NCBI GenBank assembly: GCA_905182325.1
Contig: CAJJBD010000041.1
Location: forward strand, 1 to 64,000
Length of the DNA: 64,000 nucleotides
Reading direction: 5' to 3'
Source: an uncultured Planktomarina sp.
GTDB taxonomy: Bacteria; Pseudomonadota; Alphaproteobacteria; Rhodobacterales; Rhodobacteraceae
In this document: piece by piece, positions 46,623 to 57,858 of the stretch
How the letters are laid out: each line of letters opens with the position of its first letter
Numbering within the stretch: the first letter of the stretch is position 1
Translations under genes and position numbers: made by a program
Notes under the pieces: generated by a model
Databases searched by the model: none
What the model saw: only the letters and a program-made list of their open reading frames with translations
What the model was told of the DNA's origin: nothing

Positions 46623-49283
46623 ATGCCTACGTTAAATGACATCCGCTCAACTTTTTTGAACTATTATGCCCGCCAAGGACATAAGGTGTTACCTTCTAGT
46701 CCACTAGTGCCACGAAACGATCCAACATTGATGTTCGTTAATTCTGGCATGGTTCAGTTTAAAAATCTATTTACGGGTGTGGAGACCCAAGATTACACAC
46801 GGGCTACAACTGCTCAAAAGTGCGTGCGGGCAGGGGGTAAACATAATGATTTAGACAACGTCGGCTACACAGCTAGACATCATACCTTCTTCGAAATGAT
46901 GGGGAATTTCAGTTTTGGAGATTATTTTAAACAAGAAGCCATTTCCTATGCCTGGGAAATGCTAACCAAAGAACTTTGTATCCCTAAAGAAAAACTAATT
47001 GTCACTGTATATCACGACGACGATGAGGCTGTCCAAATTTGGAAAAGTGTTGCTGGGCTTTCAGATGATAAAATTATTAGAATTAAGACAGATGATAACT
47101 TTTGGATGATGGGGTCAACAGGTCCATGTGGCCCAAGCTCAGAAGTATTCTATGATCATGGTGACCATATATGGGGTGGCCCTCCAGGTAGTCCAGAGGA
47201 GGATGGTGATCGTTTTGTTGAAATTTGGAACCTCGTATTCATGCAATTCGAACAGTTTGAAGATGGTACGCGTGCACCACTGTCGTCTCAATCAATAGAC
47301 ACAGGAATGGGCATAGAGCGAGTGGCAGCACTCTTGCAAGGCACTAACGATAACTATTCTACTGATTTAATGCGAAACCTTATAGAGGCATCTGCAGATG
47401 CAACTTCGTCTGACCCAGATGGACCAGATAAAACTCACCATCGCGTAATTGCAGATCATTTGCGTTCTACTTCTTTTTTAATAGCAGATGGAGTTTTGCC
47501 ATCAAAAGACGGCCGTGGGTATGTTTTGCGCCGCATAATGCGACGAGCAATGCGACATGCTCACTTAATAGGAGCGGAAGACCCCTTACTACACCGACTA
47601 GTGCCGTCACTGGTACAGCAGATGGGCGCTGCCTATCCTGAGTTAGTCCAAGCGCAAGCTATGATTGAGGAGACACTTCTACAAGAAGAGACCCGTTTTA
47701 GAACTACCCTGGATCGTGGACTTAAGTTACTGGAAGGCGAAATCTCAAAATTGCGTCCTGGGGGTTCTCTGCCTGGAAAGACAGCGTTTAAGTTGTATGA
47801 CACCTTTGGATTTCCACTAGACCTGACGCAAGACGCTTTGCGCGAACAGAAAATGGCAGTCGATACTGAAGGCTTTGACGCTGCGATGTCTGAACAGAAA
47901 ATAAAAGCGAGGGCGGCTTGGTCAGGTTCTGGCGAAATAGCCAATGATACGATTTGGTATGATATATTTGACACTCATGGAGCAACTGAGTTTCTGGGGT
48001 ATGATACTGAACAATCTGAAGGACAATTATTAGCGTTAGTTCAAGGAGATGAAAAACTCCAGATAGTATCTGCGGGAGCAACAGTGCAGCTAATTTTTAA
48101 TCAAACTCCCTTCTATGCTGAAAGTGGTGGGCAGGTAGGGGATACCGGACAAATCAAAACTGATACCGGTTGTGTGAAAATAACCGATACCCGCAAATCT
48201 GCTGAGATTGTTATCCATATGGGTACAGTGTTGGAGGGAACTCTTACTATTGGCCAGCCTGCAGAGCTCGAAGTAAATCAAGCCCGTCGCAATAGTATTC
48301 GCGCGAACCATTCTGCGACACATTTACTTCATGAGGCTCTGCGGCGTTCATTAGGCGAGCATGTTGCGCAACGTGGGTCGTTAAATAGCCATGATCGGTT
48401 ACGGTTTGATTTTAGTCACGGACATGCCCTCACTCCCGAACAGCTGGAAGGAGTACAAGGAGAGGTGAACAATTATATCCGACAAAATACTACTGTTGAA
48501 ACACGAGTTATGACACCTGACGCTGCGCGTGAGCTAGGCGCACAAGCGCTCTTTGGCGAGAAATATGGAGATGAGGTAAGAGTGATTTCAATGGGTAACC
48601 TTGAAGGTTCTAAAAAGGGCGCTTCTGCCAATACTTATAGCTTGGAGCTTTGTGGTGGTACCCACGTTCGGCAAACTGGAGATATCGGCAGTTTTATATT
48701 GCTGGGTGATGCTGCTTCATCAGCTGGGGTTCGTCGGGTTGAAGCCGTTACCGGAAGCGCTGCTATCACTTATATTCAATCACAACAGAGCGTTGTATTA
48801 CAAGCAGCCAGCACACTAAAGGTGCAGCCTGCAGAGCTGGCTGTGAGAGCACAACAACTTCTAGATGAACGTAAAAACCTCAAAAACGAGATCACCGATC
48901 TGCGCCGTAATTTAGCAATGTCGAGCAAGGATGGAACCAATATTTCTGACCCCATAAATGTGGCAGGAAATTTATTTTTAGCTCAAGTTTTACAAGGAGT
49001 TACAGGCCGTGACTTACCTACCTTGGTAGATAGTAAAAAAGTGGAATTAGGCTCTGGAGCAGTTTTATTAATTGCAGAAAATGATGGCAAAACTGCGGTC
49101 GCAGCTGGTGTTACAGATGATCTTACTGACATCTTTTCCGCTGTTGATATGGTTAAAGTTGCGGTCGCTGAACTTGGAGGTAAAGGTGGTGGTGGCAGAG
49201 CCGATATGGCGCAGGGTGGAGCAAAATCGGCTAAAAACGCCGACTTGGCCGTAGCGGCTGTAAAAAAATTATTGGAAGGATAA
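46623..49283 (+). CDS. alaS: Alanyl-tRNA synthetase
   Basis: 886 residues, normal length. Class II catalytic core at the start ([39 protein letters not shown]), the editing domain with [13 protein letters not shown] and ELCGGTHV (metal ligands HxxxH and CxxxH), and a C-terminal C-Ala domain ending in a [15 protein letters not shown] glycine-rich segment. Charges tRNA-Ala and clears mis-charged species. The DUF1330 gene begins 3 bp after its stop. Confidence 0.98.
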   Translation: MPTLNDIRSTFLNYYARQGHKVLPSSPLVPRNDPTLMFVNSGMVQFKNLFTGVETQDYTRATTAQKCVRAGGKHNDLDNVGYTARHHTFFEMMGNFSFGDYFKQEAISYAWEMLTKELCIPKEKLIVTVYHDDDEAVQIWKSVAGLSDDKIIRIKTDDNFWMMGSTGPCGPSSEVFYDHGDHIWGGPPGSPEEDGDRFVEIWNLVFMQFEQFEDGTRAPLSSQSIDTGMGIERVAALLQGTNDNYSTDLMRNLIEASADATSSDPDGPDKTHHRVIADHLRSTSFLIADGVLPSKDGRGYVLRRIMRRAMRHAHLIGAEDPLLHRLVPSLVQQMGAAYPELVQAQAMIEETLLQEETRFRTTLDRGLKLLEGEISKLRPGGSLPGKTAFKLYDTFGFPLDLTQDALREQKMAVDTEGFDAAMSEQKIKARAAWSGSGEIANDTIWYDIFDTHGATEFLGYDTEQSEGQLLALVQGDEKLQIVSAGATVQLIFNQTPFYAESGGQVGDTGQIKTDTGCVKITDTRKSAEIVIHMGTVLEGTLTIGQPAELEVNQARRNSIRANHSATHLLHEALRRSLGEHVAQRGSLNSHDRLRFDFSHGHALTPEQLEGVQGEVNNYIRQNTTVETRVMTPDAARELGAQALFGEKYGDEVRVISMGNLEGSKKGASANTYSLELCGGTHVRQTGDIGSFILLGDAASSAGVRRVEAVTGSAAITYIQSQQSVVLQAASTLKVQPAELAVRAQQLLDERKNLKNEITDLRRNLAMSSKDGTNISDPINVAGNLFLAQVLQGVTGRDLPTLVDSKKVELGSGAVLLIAENDGKTAVAAGVTDDLTDIFSAVDMVKVAVAELGGKGGGGRADMAQGGAKSAKNADLAVAAVKKLLEG

Positions 49284-49286
49284 CAA

Positions 49287-49577
49287 ATGAGAAAAGCGCT
49301 ATGGATTGCCCATGTAAATGTTTTGGATGCTAGTAAACTTGGGGCGTATGCTGAGGCGGCAACACCAATCATAAGAACCCATGGTGGAATTTTTTTGGCT
49401 CGCGGTGGAGCATATGAACAATTAGAGGGCAAGGACCACACCAGAAACGTTGTAGCCCAGTTTCCAAGCCTAAAAGCAGCTCATGACTGTTATCACTCTG
49501 CGGGATATCAAGCAGCGATCAAGCTAGGTGAGGGCGGCTTCCAGCGAAGTTTAATGATTGTTGAATGCGTGGACTGA
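49287..49577 (+). CDS. DUF1330 family protein
   Basis: 96 residues, a dimeric alpha-beta barrel fold family. ALWIAHVNVLDASKLGAY, HGGIFLARGGAYEQLEG and NVVAQFPSLKAAHDCYHS are typical. Biochemical role unknown. It follows alaS by 3 bp and is probably co-transcribed. Confidence 0.9.
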   Translation: MRKALWIAHVNVLDASKLGAYAEAATPIIRTHGGIFLARGGAYEQLEGKDHTRNVVAQFPSLKAAHDCYHSAGYQAAIKLGEGGFQRSLMIVECVD

Positions 49578-49615
49578 AATCTCTAAATTAATATATATTC
49601 AACTAAAAACTGTAT

Positions 49616-51433
49616 CTAAGCTGTACGCGACGCTCTCTTTCGTTCGTGTGGGTCCAAATGGACCTTACGCAACCTAATTACTTTTGGTGTAACTTCTACA
49701 AGTTCATCATTGTCGATATAGGCTATTGCCTCTTCTAAGGACAGTTTCATAGGTGTGGTAAGACGCACAGCCTCGTCAGTACCACTCGCACGAACATTTG
49801 TTAGCTTTTTGCCCTTCAGAGGATTAACCTCTAAATCGTTTTCACGATTATGTTCGCCAATAATCATACCCTGATAAACGTCTTCTTGGACGCCAATAAA
49901 AAACTTACCACGATCTTCGAGGTTGAATAACGCATATGGCACCGAAGATCCGTTTTCCATTGAAATAAGAACGCCGGCGCGCCGACCTGGAATCGGCCCT
50001 TTATGGGCTGCCCAAGTATGAAAAACTCGGTTCAAAACGCCAGTTCCACGAGTGTCAGTCATAAATTCACCCTGATATCCTATTAGGCCGCGTGATGGGA
50101 CATGCGCAATCACACGAGTTTTGCCTACACCTACTGATTTCATTTCGGCCAAATCGCCTTTTCTAGAACCAGTAAGCTTTTCGATAACTACACCGGAGTA
50201 TTCCTCATCCACATCTATAGTTACCTCTTCTATTGGCTCTAAACGTACACCATTCTCCTCACGGAACAGTACCCTAGGACGGCTTATTGAGAGCTCAAAT
50301 CCTTCTCGACGCATGTTTTCTATTAAAACACCCATCTGCAATTCACCACGACCGGCAACCTCAAAAGATTCACCACTTGGGGTATCCGTTACACGTATCG
50401 CGACATTCGTTTCCGCTTCATCCATTAGTCGTTTTCTAATAATACGGCTTTGAACTTTTTTGCCATCTCTACCCGCTAAAGGGCTATCGTTTATTCCAAA
50501 GGTTACCGAAATTGTTGGCGGATCTATAGGTAGCGAGGGCAGGGCATCAATAACCTCTGCAGCGCATATTGTATCTGCTACAGTTGCCTTTGACATACCA
50601 GCTAATGATACAATGTCACCAGCAACAGCCTCATCAATTGCAGTTTTTGACAACCCACGAAATGCTAAAATTTTTGTACAACGAAATTGCTCAATACGTG
50701 TGCCATCTCTTGAAAGTGCTTTAACTGTTTCACCAGCCTTCAATCGACCCGTCTCAACACGCCCAGTCAGTATTCGCCCTATAAATTGGTCTGCACCTAA
50801 CGTAGTGGCGAGCATTGAGAAAGGCTCGTTTGTTCGCTGTATTTGCTTAGGAGGTTCCACATGGCTGACAATCAAATCAAATAGTGCTGATAAGTCCTTG
50901 CGGGGACCATCTAATTGTTCATCTGCCCAACCCGCTCTACCAGACGCATAAAGAATTGGGAAATCTAACTGACCTTCGTTAGCGTCAAGCGCGGCAAATA
51001 GGTCAAAACATTCATCCAATGCTCTGTCCGGCTCGCCATCCGGTTTGTCCACTTTATTAACAACCACAATAGGCTTTAGACCTAAGGCTAACGCCTTTGA
51101 AGTAACAAATTTGGTTTGTGGCATTGGACCCTCAGCAGCGTCAACTAGCAATACCACCCCATCTACCATGGATAATATTCGTTCTACTTCGCCACCAAAG
51201 TCAGCATGTCCGGGCGTATCGACAATATTTATTCGTGTTCCCTGCCACTCAACTGATGTTGCCTTTGCCAAAATAGTTATACCACGTTCACGCTCGAGGT
51301 CATTACTGTCCATAGCGCGCTCTGTAGTAGCTTGGTTTTCTCGGTAGGTTCCCGATTGTTTTAAAAGCTCATCAACCAAAGTAGTTTTTCCATGGTCAAC
51401 GTGTGCGATGATCGCGATATTACGCAGGTCCAT
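49616..51433 (-). CDS. typA: Ribosome-associated GTPase TypA/BipA
   Basis: 605 residues. GTPase domain with [10 protein letters not shown], the [14 protein letters not shown] switch and VVNKVDKP, then the elongation-factor-like domains, ending with the TypA-specific C-terminal domain ([32 protein letters not shown]). Helps 50S assembly and stress or cold growth. Convergent with alaS-DUF1330 with 38 bp between. Confidence 0.97.
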   Translation of the reverse strand: MDLRNIAIIAHVDHGKTTLVDELLKQSGTYRENQATTERAMDSNDLERERGITILAKATSVEWQGTRINIVDTPGHADFGGEVERILSMVDGVVLLVDAAEGPMPQTKFVTSKALALGLKPIVVVNKVDKPDGEPDRALDECFDLFAALDANEGQLDFPILYASGRAGWADEQLDGPRKDLSALFDLIVSHVEPPKQIQRTNEPFSMLATTLGADQFIGRILTGRVETGRLKAGETVKALSRDGTRIEQFRCTKILAFRGLSKTAIDEAVAGDIVSLAGMSKATVADTICAAEVIDALPSLPIDPPTISVTFGINDSPLAGRDGKKVQSRIIRKRLMDEAETNVAIRVTDTPSGESFEVAGRGELQMGVLIENMRREGFELSISRPRVLFREENGVRLEPIEEVTIDVDEEYSGVVIEKLTGSRKGDLAEMKSVGVGKTRVIAHVPSRGLIGYQGEFMTDTRGTGVLNRVFHTWAAHKGPIPGRRAGVLISMENGSSVPYALFNLEDRGKFFIGVQEDVYQGMIIGEHNRENDLEVNPLKGKKLTNVRASGTDEAVRLTTPMKLSLEEAIAYIDNDELVEVTPKVIRLRKVHLDPHERKRASRTA

Positions 51434-51492
51434 TATTTGCCTCTTCCTTGCTCAAAGCGGCGCCTATACTGCGAAGCGATGAAAGGAAAGGG

Positions 51493-52827
51493 TTACTTTT
51501 CAGGTATGAGCCCTCTTGGTGCAAATCTTAATACCAGAATTAAAATTAGACCCATTGTCAGCAACCTCATATGGGCGACAGAATCTATCAAATGAATACG
51601 CAACGCATTGTCTTCAGCCATTCCAGCAGTAATACCCTGCATCAACATCGCTCCAAAAGGTTCCACTTGAACCCAAAGAAAAAATATTAAAAATCCGCCC
51701 AGTACAGAACCAAAATTATTTCCAGAGCCACCTACAATTACCATCACCCAAATCAAAAAAGTAAATCGTAAAGGCTGATAACTTCCAGGCGTTAGCTGAC
51801 TGTCTAACGTCGTCATCATTGCACCGGCAACACCACAAATGGCAGACCCTAAAATAAAAACCTGCAGGTGGCGAGCCGTTATGTTTTTGCCCATTGCTCC
51901 AGCCGCATACTCATTATCACGAATAGCGCGCATCATTCTGCCCCATGGGCTTGCCAGAGCTAGTTGCGCTAGAGTTAAAATTATTACCAGTACAAATGCA
52001 AAAAGGCCTGCATATCCAAGTTTTACCACAATTGATGACGTAGTCACAGGGTCACCCCCGAAACTAGATACCCAATCTAGAAAGCCCGCACTTTCTTGCA
52101 GATCAATTTCGTAGGGAACTGGCCGGGGTAAGCCGCTTACATTCTTGACGCCTCGTGCAAGCCAATCTTCATTTTTCATAACAGCAATAATAATCTCAGA
52201 AATACCTAGCGTTGCAATTGCTAGGTAGTCGGAGCGAAGTCCAAGTGCTGTTTTGCCTATTAAATAAGCCACACTCGCTGCTAAAACGCCGCCAATTGGC
52301 CAAGAAATTACCGTCATGAAACCCCAAGACTTATAATTTACGCCACCAAAGTTTAAACCACCCAAATAACCAGTGCCTGCAGGATTAACTGCTTCAACGG
52401 CCTCAACGCCACCGTCAAAAACATATCTGAATACAAAAAAACCAATCACTAGCACACCAACAGTACTAAAAGTTTTGTTTCTTCCTGGCGCCATTTTTGT
52501 TTGACAAAGAATTGCAGCCGTAATGGTTGCAGCGCCTAAAAGTAAACCTAATAATACTTGAGCGCCTCCTGCAGCCCAGGCATCCTTAGTAGGAGGCATA
52601 GATACAAGAACCGCGGCCAGGCCACCGAGAGCTACAAATCCAACTACCCCCACATTGAAAAGACCAGCAAAGCCCCACTGCAGGTTGACCCCAAGGGACA
52701 TGATAGCTGAAATCAGTCCCATGTTTAAAATAAAGAGGGCAGTGTTCCAGCTTTGTATAAAACCAGTACCGGCAATTAAACAGGCTACAAAAATAAATAG
52801 TCCAATGTTTCTGACCGATGTTGTCAT
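51493..52827 (-). CDS. livM: Branched-chain amino acid-type ABC permease (LivM-like)
   Basis: 444 residues, BPD_transp_2 family. The LivM marks are LSLGVNLQWGFAGLFNVG-like start (ISAIMSLGVNLQWGFAGLF), ALGLRSDYLAIATLGISEII and the GGSGNNFGSVLGGF end region. A stretch of about 70 residues near positions 85-160 with extra hydrophobic segments makes it longer than E. coli LivM (425) family relatives. Overlaps livH by 4 bp. Substrate may be branched-chain amino acids, urea or amides, not decidable here. Confidence 0.88.
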   Translation of the reverse strand: MTTSVRNIGLFIFVACLIAGTGFIQSWNTALFILNMGLISAIMSLGVNLQWGFAGLFNVGVVGFVALGGLAAVLVSMPPTKDAWAAGGAQVLLGLLLGAATITAAILCQTKMAPGRNKTFSTVGVLVIGFFVFRYVFDGGVEAVEAVNPAGTGYLGGLNFGGVNYKSWGFMTVISWPIGGVLAASVAYLIGKTALGLRSDYLAIATLGISEIIIAVMKNEDWLARGVKNVSGLPRPVPYEIDLQESAGFLDWVSSFGGDPVTTSSIVVKLGYAGLFAFVLVIILTLAQLALASPWGRMMRAIRDNEYAAGAMGKNITARHLQVFILGSAICGVAGAMMTTLDSQLTPGSYQPLRFTFLIWVMVIVGGSGNNFGSVLGGFLIFFLWVQVEPFGAMLMQGITAGMAEDNALRIHLIDSVAHMRLLTMGLILILVLRFAPRGLIPEK

Positions 52828-53837
52828 ATTGACTTCCCTTTAAATAAACCGGTTGGCCTAAACAGTAGAACAATTAATAAAATCGTAAAACTAACCGCAA
52901 ATTTATAATCGGTAGAAAGTAGTTGCACCAATCCAGTCGGCTCCAAGTTCTCTGGCATTAAGTATTTTAATACTTTCTTTAAAGGATAGGTAATTACCAC
53001 CTCAGAAAAGGCGATGACGAACCCTCCAGCAATTGCACCGATAGGATTGCCTAAACCACCTACAATTGCTGCAGCAAATATAGGAAGTAAAAGTTGTAGG
53101 AATATAAAGGGCTTAAAGGATTTATCTAATCCATAAAGAGCGCCAGCGGTAGCCGCAAGGGCCGCCACGATAATCCAAGTTACCATCACAACTTTATCTG
53201 GATTAATGCCAGACAAAAGTGCTAAATCTTCATTGTCAGAAAACGCGCGCATAGATTTTCCAGTGCGTGTTCGGTTCAAAAACCAGAATAACGCCACCAC
53301 AAGGATAATTGCCGTAATAATCGTAATTCCCTGTGTTGTTTTAAACGCTAAACCTTCTTTCAGGCCCGTGAGCAATTTAAACTCTTTGGCGGAAATGATA
53401 AAACGCTCGCCATCGGAGAAACGCTGCTCATTAGGGCCGATGATAATACGCACTAAACCGTTTAAGACGAACATTACGCCCATTGAAACAATAACTAAAA
53501 TAACTGGAGCGGCTTTTTGACGTCTGTAAAATTGGTACACAAATTTATCGATCAAAAGTAATAACGCAGCCGTTGCAAGAATACCAAACGGAATTCCTAG
53601 TAGTGCTGTCGGTAAAGGCCCTAACGTAATTCCCCAGCTTTGAAAAAGCCAAGTAAACAAAATTGTTACCATAGCGCCAAACGCCATTGTGTCACCGTGC
53701 GCAAAGTTTGAAAAACGCAAAATGCCGTAAATTAAGGTCACACCTAGAGCGCCAAGGGCGAGTTGGCTACCATAAGTAATTGCAGGAATGAGCACATAAT
53801 TAGAAAGAACGACTATAGAATTTAAGATATCAAGCAT
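52824..53837 (-). CDS. livH: Branched-chain amino acid-type ABC permease (LivH-like)
   Basis: 337 residues, about eight hydrophobic segments. LivH-type features: LGALGVTLIYGILRFSNFAHGDTMAFGA, and the EAA-like region LLSGINPDKVVMVTWIIVAALAATAGALYGL followed by AAIVGGLGNPIGAIAGG. Partner of LivM in the membrane. Three bases separate it from livF. Confidence 0.9.
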   Translation of the reverse strand: MLDILNSIVVLSNYVLIPAITYGSQLALGALGVTLIYGILRFSNFAHGDTMAFGAMVTILFTWLFQSWGITLGPLPTALLGIPFGILATAALLLLIDKFVYQFYRRQKAAPVILVIVSMGVMFVLNGLVRIIIGPNEQRFSDGERFIISAKEFKLLTGLKEGLAFKTTQGITIITAIILVVALFWFLNRTRTGKSMRAFSDNEDLALLSGINPDKVVMVTWIIVAALAATAGALYGLDKSFKPFIFLQLLLPIFAAAIVGGLGNPIGAIAGGFVIAFSEVVITYPLKKVLKYLMPENLEPTGLVQLLSTDYKFAVSFTILLIVLLFRPTGLFKGKSI

Positions 53838-53839
53838 TA

Positions 53840-54553
53840 TTATCCACCTAAAAACGATTTCCGGACTTCTGGATCTGCTAAAAGGGCAGCTCCGGTATCT
53901 GTGAACCTATTACTTCCTTGTACCAATACATAACCCTTATCTGCGATTGAAAGAGCCTGGCGCGCGTTTTGTTCTACCATCAAAATGGATATCCCAGTTT
54001 TGGCAACCTCTATTATGCGATCAAACAATTCATCCATCACTATAGGAGACACGCCAGCCGTTGGTTCATCCAGCATTAAAACCCTGGGTTTAGTCATTAA
54101 TGCACGGCCAACGGCCACTTGCTGTCTTTGACCACCAGACAACTCTCCCGCTGCTTGTTTTTGCTTTTCTCTGAGAATTGGAAATAATTCATATACCTGC
54201 TGCATTGTCACATCGATATCGTCTCGTCGAAGAAACGCGCCCATTTCAAGATTTTCCTCGACAGTTAGTGAGGTGAAAACATTCGAACTTTGTGGTACAA
54301 ACGCCATTCCTTTGGCTACTCGGTCTTGTGGTGAAAGAGTACTGATATCTTCGCCATCCAGCCTTACAGATCCTTGATGTATATTAAGCATCCCAAAAAT
54401 GGCTTTCATTGCTGTCGATTTACCAGCCCCATTTGGACCTACTATTACAGCGATCTGACCCGGATCGACAGCTACAGTACACTCATGTAAAATATCCGCT
54501 CCCGAACCATATCCACCAGTCATTCGTTCACCAATTAAAAATGGCTCTGACAC
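53840..54553 (-). CDS. livF: Branched-chain amino acid-type ABC ATPase (LivF-like)
   Basis: 237 residues. Walker A GPNGAGKST, AFVPQSSNVFTSLTVEENLEMG, signature LSGGQRQQVAVGRAL and Walker B LMLDEPTAGVSP. The Q-loop and LSGGQ layout are LivF type. The start shares one base with the livG stop. Confidence 0.93.
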   Translation of the reverse strand: MSEPFLIGERMTGGYGSGADILHECTVAVDPGQIAVIVGPNGAGKSTAMKAIFGMLNIHQGSVRLDGEDISTLSPQDRVAKGMAFVPQSSNVFTSLTVEENLEMGAFLRRDDIDVTMQQVYELFPILREKQKQAAGELSGGQRQQVAVGRALMTKPRVLMLDEPTAGVSPIVMDELFDRIIEVAKTGISILMVEQNARQALSIADKGYVLVQGSNRFTDTGAALLADPEVRKSFLGG

Positions 54554-55329
54554 TATGAAACCCCTTTATTTTTGAGTCCAGTGCCCAGATAGGCCTCAAT
54601 CACTTGCTCGTTAGCCTTTATCTCATCTATGGTCCCCTTAGTCAGCACCTTTCCCTCAGCCATAACTATGATCGGATTACATAACTTACCGATAAATTCC
54701 ATGTCATGCTCAATCATACAAAAAGTATAACCACGCTCCTTATTAAGTCTTAAAATAGCATCGCCTATGGTATTCAAAAGGGTACGATTAACGCCAGCGC
54801 CGACCTCATCTAGAAATACTATTTTAGCGTCAACCATCATGGTTCTACCTAGTTCCAGGAGCTTTTTCTGACCGCCCGAAAGGTGACCTGCTTTTTCATC
54901 TTTAAGGTGGTCTATCGTCAAAAACTCGAGCACCTCGCAAGCCTTAGCCGTGAGTGCGCGCTCTTCATCCGCTATGCGTTTACGTCCAAACCATGTGTTC
55001 CAAAGAGTTTCGCCAGTTTGACCACCTGGAACCATCATAAGATTTTCAAGTACAGACATAGATGAAAATTCATGGGCTATCTGAAATGTTCGCAAGAGGC
55101 CTTTGTGGAATAACTCATGGGGCGGCATTCCAGTAATATCCTCCCCCCCCATAGTTACGGTTCCAGAGGTTGGTGAGAGTACGCCAGCTATAACGTTAAA
55201 TAAAGTAGTTTTTCCAGCTCCATTTGGGCCGATTAGGCCTGTAATGGATCCTTCCTCTATTTCTATAGAAGATCCGTCTACGGCTCGAAATCCACCAAAA
55301 TGACGATGCAGGTTTTCAACCGTAATCAT
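54553..55329 (-). CDS. livG: Branched-chain amino acid-type ABC ATPase (LivG-like)
   Basis: 258 residues. Walker A GPNGAGKTTLF, HLSGGQKKLLELGRTM, Walker B KIVFLDEVGAGVN, in which the usual DEP is DEV, a LivG-type variant. The C-terminal LivG tail (EQVIEAYLGTG) is present. A run of eight C on the plus strand (55143-55150) falls in codons for the GG of MGGEDITG. Confidence 0.93.
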   Translation of the reverse strand: MITVENLHRHFGGFRAVDGSSIEIEEGSITGLIGPNGAGKTTLFNVIAGVLSPTSGTVTMGGEDITGMPPHELFHKGLLRTFQIAHEFSSMSVLENLMMVPGGQTGETLWNTWFGRKRIADEERALTAKACEVLEFLTIDHLKDEKAGHLSGGQKKLLELGRTMMVDAKIVFLDEVGAGVNRTLLNTIGDAILRLNKERGYTFCMIEHDMEFIGKLCNPIIVMAEGKVLTKGTIDEIKANEQVIEAYLGTGLKNKGVS

Positions 55330-55354
55330 TCTTAAACCTCGTTAAGTTTATACG

Positions 55355-55382
55355 AAAACAGCCCCGCTTGATAGCGAGGCTG
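55355..55382 (-). terminator. Stem-loop between the LIV-type binding protein and livG
   Basis: On the minus strand CAGCCTCGCT pairs with AGCGGGGCTG (one T-G) over loop ATCA, followed by TTTTCG. It lies 20 bases after the binding-protein stop and probably limits read-through into the transport genes, as at 25.8 kb. Confidence 0.75.
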
Positions 55383-55402
55383 TAATAGTTATTTTTAGAT
55401 TT

Positions 55403-56587
55403 TTAACGGTATTGTACGGTTGTATCTTTTCCACCTGTAAAAGAAATCTGGCGATAGTTGCCAGCGGCCTCACCTGGTCCAATCAGCTCTACAGCGGATG
55501 CTCCATCGTAATTGATGTCAATACCAGCGGCCAAAGCTTGCAATGCCAATCCTAATTGACCTGGCTGTATATTTAGGCCGGGCGCATTAGCAACGTCCAT
55601 TACATGGTTTTTGTATACTGCAGGATCTGACGAACCAGCAGCCTGCATAGCTAATATAATTAGCGCTGCAGCGTCATATGACTCTCCAGAAAATGAATTC
55701 CCTCCATTAAACCCTGCGTCAGCGGCCATAGCGGCATACGCTGCTGCACCCGCACTGTTTGAGCCAGGGGCTTGCCCAGTTGACCCATCAATCTCAGAGC
55801 CAAAACTTGCAAGTCCATCTGTCCCGATCATACCGTCAGGGAAGTGGAAAGTGTCAAATGCGCCAGTATCTAGAGCTGCACGAACAATTCCAGATCCCCC
55901 TTGATCGCCATAACCTGCAACCACTAAGCGGTCGCCCCCAGCGGCGGCAAGTGCTCCAACTTCAGCAGAGTAATCACCTTTGCCGTCTTCATGCGCAGCA
56001 GTGATCGTTACTGTACCACCAGCAGCTTCAAATGCCGCCTGGAAAGCGTCAGCCAAACCTTTGCCATAGTCATTGTTGGTATAGGTTACCGCTACTTCTT
56101 TAATTCCGTCTTCCATAAGTACTTCAGTCATAACTACACCCTGACGGGCATCAGATGGCGCTGTACGGAAGAATAAACCATTGTCTTCAGCTGTGGAAAG
56201 CCCAGGCGAAGTGGCGGACGGCGAAATCATTACCATGCCATTTGCCAATGCGACGTTTGATAGAATAGCACCTGTAACTCCGGAGCAGTCAGCGCCCATA
56301 ATGCCCTTAATACCGTCAGATGTTATTTGACGCTCAGCGACAGCAGTGGCTGCACCCGAATCAATACAAGTGGAATCACCACGAACGGACGTAACTGTGG
56401 ACCCGCCCAAAAGCGCTCCACTTTTGTTAACTTCGGCCATGGCCAATTCGGCACCATCAGCCATATCAGGTGTTATTGATTCAATTGGCCCTGTGAAGCC
56501 AAGAATTACACCGATTTTAATATCTTCTGCGGATGCAAACCCAGCAGTAAGAGCCACGGCGGTTGTCGCCAAAAGCAGTTTTCTCAT
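55403..56587 (-). CDS. Type 1 periplasmic-binding protein of LIV-type importer
   Basis: About 394 residues from ATG 56587 (MRKLLLATTAVALTAGFASA, a clean signal peptide cleaved before EDIKIG); the ORF-track start adds ten residues. Peripla_BP_6 family: GVILGFTGPIESITPDMADGAELA, GIMGADCSGVTGAILSNVALAN, VAVTYTNNDYGKGLADAF. Ligand (amino acid, amide, urea, betaine-like) unknown. Followed by a stem-loop then livG. Confidence 0.9.
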   Translation of the reverse strand: MRKLLLATTAVALTAGFASAEDIKIGVILGFTGPIESITPDMADGAELAMAEVNKSGALLGGSTVTSVRGDSTCIDSGAATAVAERQITSDGIKGIMGADCSGVTGAILSNVALANGMVMISPSATSPGLSTAEDNGLFFRTAPSDARQGVVMTEVLMEDGIKEVAVTYTNNDYGKGLADAFQAAFEAAGGTVTITAAHEDGKGDYSAEVGALAAAGGDRLVVAGYGDQGGSGIVRAALDTGAFDTFHFPDGMIGTDGLASFGSEIDGSTGQAPGSNSAGAAAYAAMAADAGFNGGNSFSGESYDAAALIILAMQAAGSSDPAVYKNHVMDVANAPGLNIQPGQLGLALQALAAGIDINYDGASAVELIGPGEAAGNYRQISFTGGKDTTVQYR

Positions 56588-56683
56588 TTTTATCTCCCAA
56601 ATGGAATGTATATCCAAGGTTTAGAATAGTGGTGCTTTAACCAAAAAGGAAGCCTATTTTGTCACGTATCAAATATTTTTTTA

Positions 56684-57688
56684 TTATGATGCTATCCGAG
56701 AGGCATGCGTTCCTCGCTCTCTATAAGGAGTTGTATCGTAGTGAGCACGATAGCACTTAGAGAAATGCGACGGAGAAGCAAATCCGCATGCCAGCGCCAC
56801 ATTTATAACAGACATGTCAGTCTGCATAAGCAGGTTCCGCGCTTTTTGCAGACGCAGTTCCATATAGTAGCGCTTGGGGGAACGGTTTAGATACCTCCGG
56901 AACAATCGCTCAAGTTGACGTGTAGACATACCAACCTCTTTAGCGAGAAGTGACGGACTTATCGGTTCTTCTATATTTTGTTCCATTTTTTGGATCACAA
57001 GGCTCAGCTTAGGGTGACGAACTCCGATGCGGGTTGGGATGGAAAGACGTTGTGTGTCCTGATCAGTCCGTATCGAAGAATAAATCAGTTGGTCAGCAAC
57101 AGCATTTGCGAGGTCCTCCCCATGATGATCAGCAATAAGCTTTAACATCAAGTCGATAGAAGAAGTTCCACCAGCCGTTGTTATCCTATTTCCATCCACA
57201 ACAAAAACTGACTTGGTAAGTTCCACATCCTCAAATTCTTCCGCAAAACTATCTTGATTTTCCCAATGTATAGTGGCCCGCTTTCCATTGAGAAGGCCCG
57301 CTTTAGCCAAAGTAAAGCCTGCCGTACAAAGTCCAGCTATCAGGGGGCCCCTCCGGGCCTCCCGTCGCAGCCAGTTTAATAATTTTTTTGTCGTAACATT
57401 TTGAATGTTTATCCCACCACAGACCATAATGGTGTCATCACGCAAAACTTCAATTAATTCGCTTTGCACACCATACTCAATTCCGCCTGAGCAAAAAACT
57501 GGCTCGCCTGTATCTGACATTAACGTCCAGGAATAAAGGTCCCTACCAGACATTCTATTTGCAATTCGTAAAGATTCTACCGCCGCAGCGAAACAGAGCA
57601 TGGTAAAACTGTTAAGCAATACAAACACAAAACGGCGTGGTTTTGCAGGTGGATCTTGAATGTCAACAAGTTGATCAGAAACATCCAT
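56684..57688 (-). CDS. GlxA family AraC-type transcriptional regulator
   Basis: 334 residues: an N-terminal DJ-1/PfpI-like amidotransferase domain (FVLLNSFTMLCFAAAVE, GLCTAGFTLAKAGLLNGKRAT with the Cys at the nucleophile position) and a C-terminal AraC HTH pair (LLAKEVGMSTRQLERLFRRYLNRSPKRYYMELRL, VALACGFASPSHFSKCYRAHY). Members such as GbdR and CdhR sense glycine betaine or carnitine-type compounds. It lies upstream of the LIV-type importer on the same strand and may control it, by inference. Confidence 0.9.
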   Translation of the reverse strand: MDVSDQLVDIQDPPAKPRRFVFVLLNSFTMLCFAAAVESLRIANRMSGRDLYSWTLMSDTGEPVFCSGGIEYGVQSELIEVLRDDTIMVCGGINIQNVTTKKLLNWLRREARRGPLIAGLCTAGFTLAKAGLLNGKRATIHWENQDSFAEEFEDVELTKSVFVVDGNRITTAGGTSSIDLMLKLIADHHGEDLANAVADQLIYSSIRTDQDTQRLSIPTRIGVRHPKLSLVIQKMEQNIEEPISPSLLAKEVGMSTRQLERLFRRYLNRSPKRYYMELRLQKARNLLMQTDMSVINVALACGFASPSHFSKCYRAHYDTTPYRERGTHASRIAS

Positions 57689-57858
57689 ATAGAATACCTT
57701 CCAATGCGCCCAAATTTTGCCTTTAATTATTCCCCTTTGGCCCTGTTGAGGAGATGCGTCAAGAGTTTAAATTAATAAGACCTATTTTACGGTGGTTTAT
57801 CAATAAAAATCACGTTATCTAAGATTTTCAAATCTGAGTTAATACGGAGCATACTAAA

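Noticed and set aside
55143-55150. C8 run in livG as a phase-variation tract
   Set aside because: Shorter than the MFS run and encodes a normal ATPase segment (GGE); eight bases is weak evidence.
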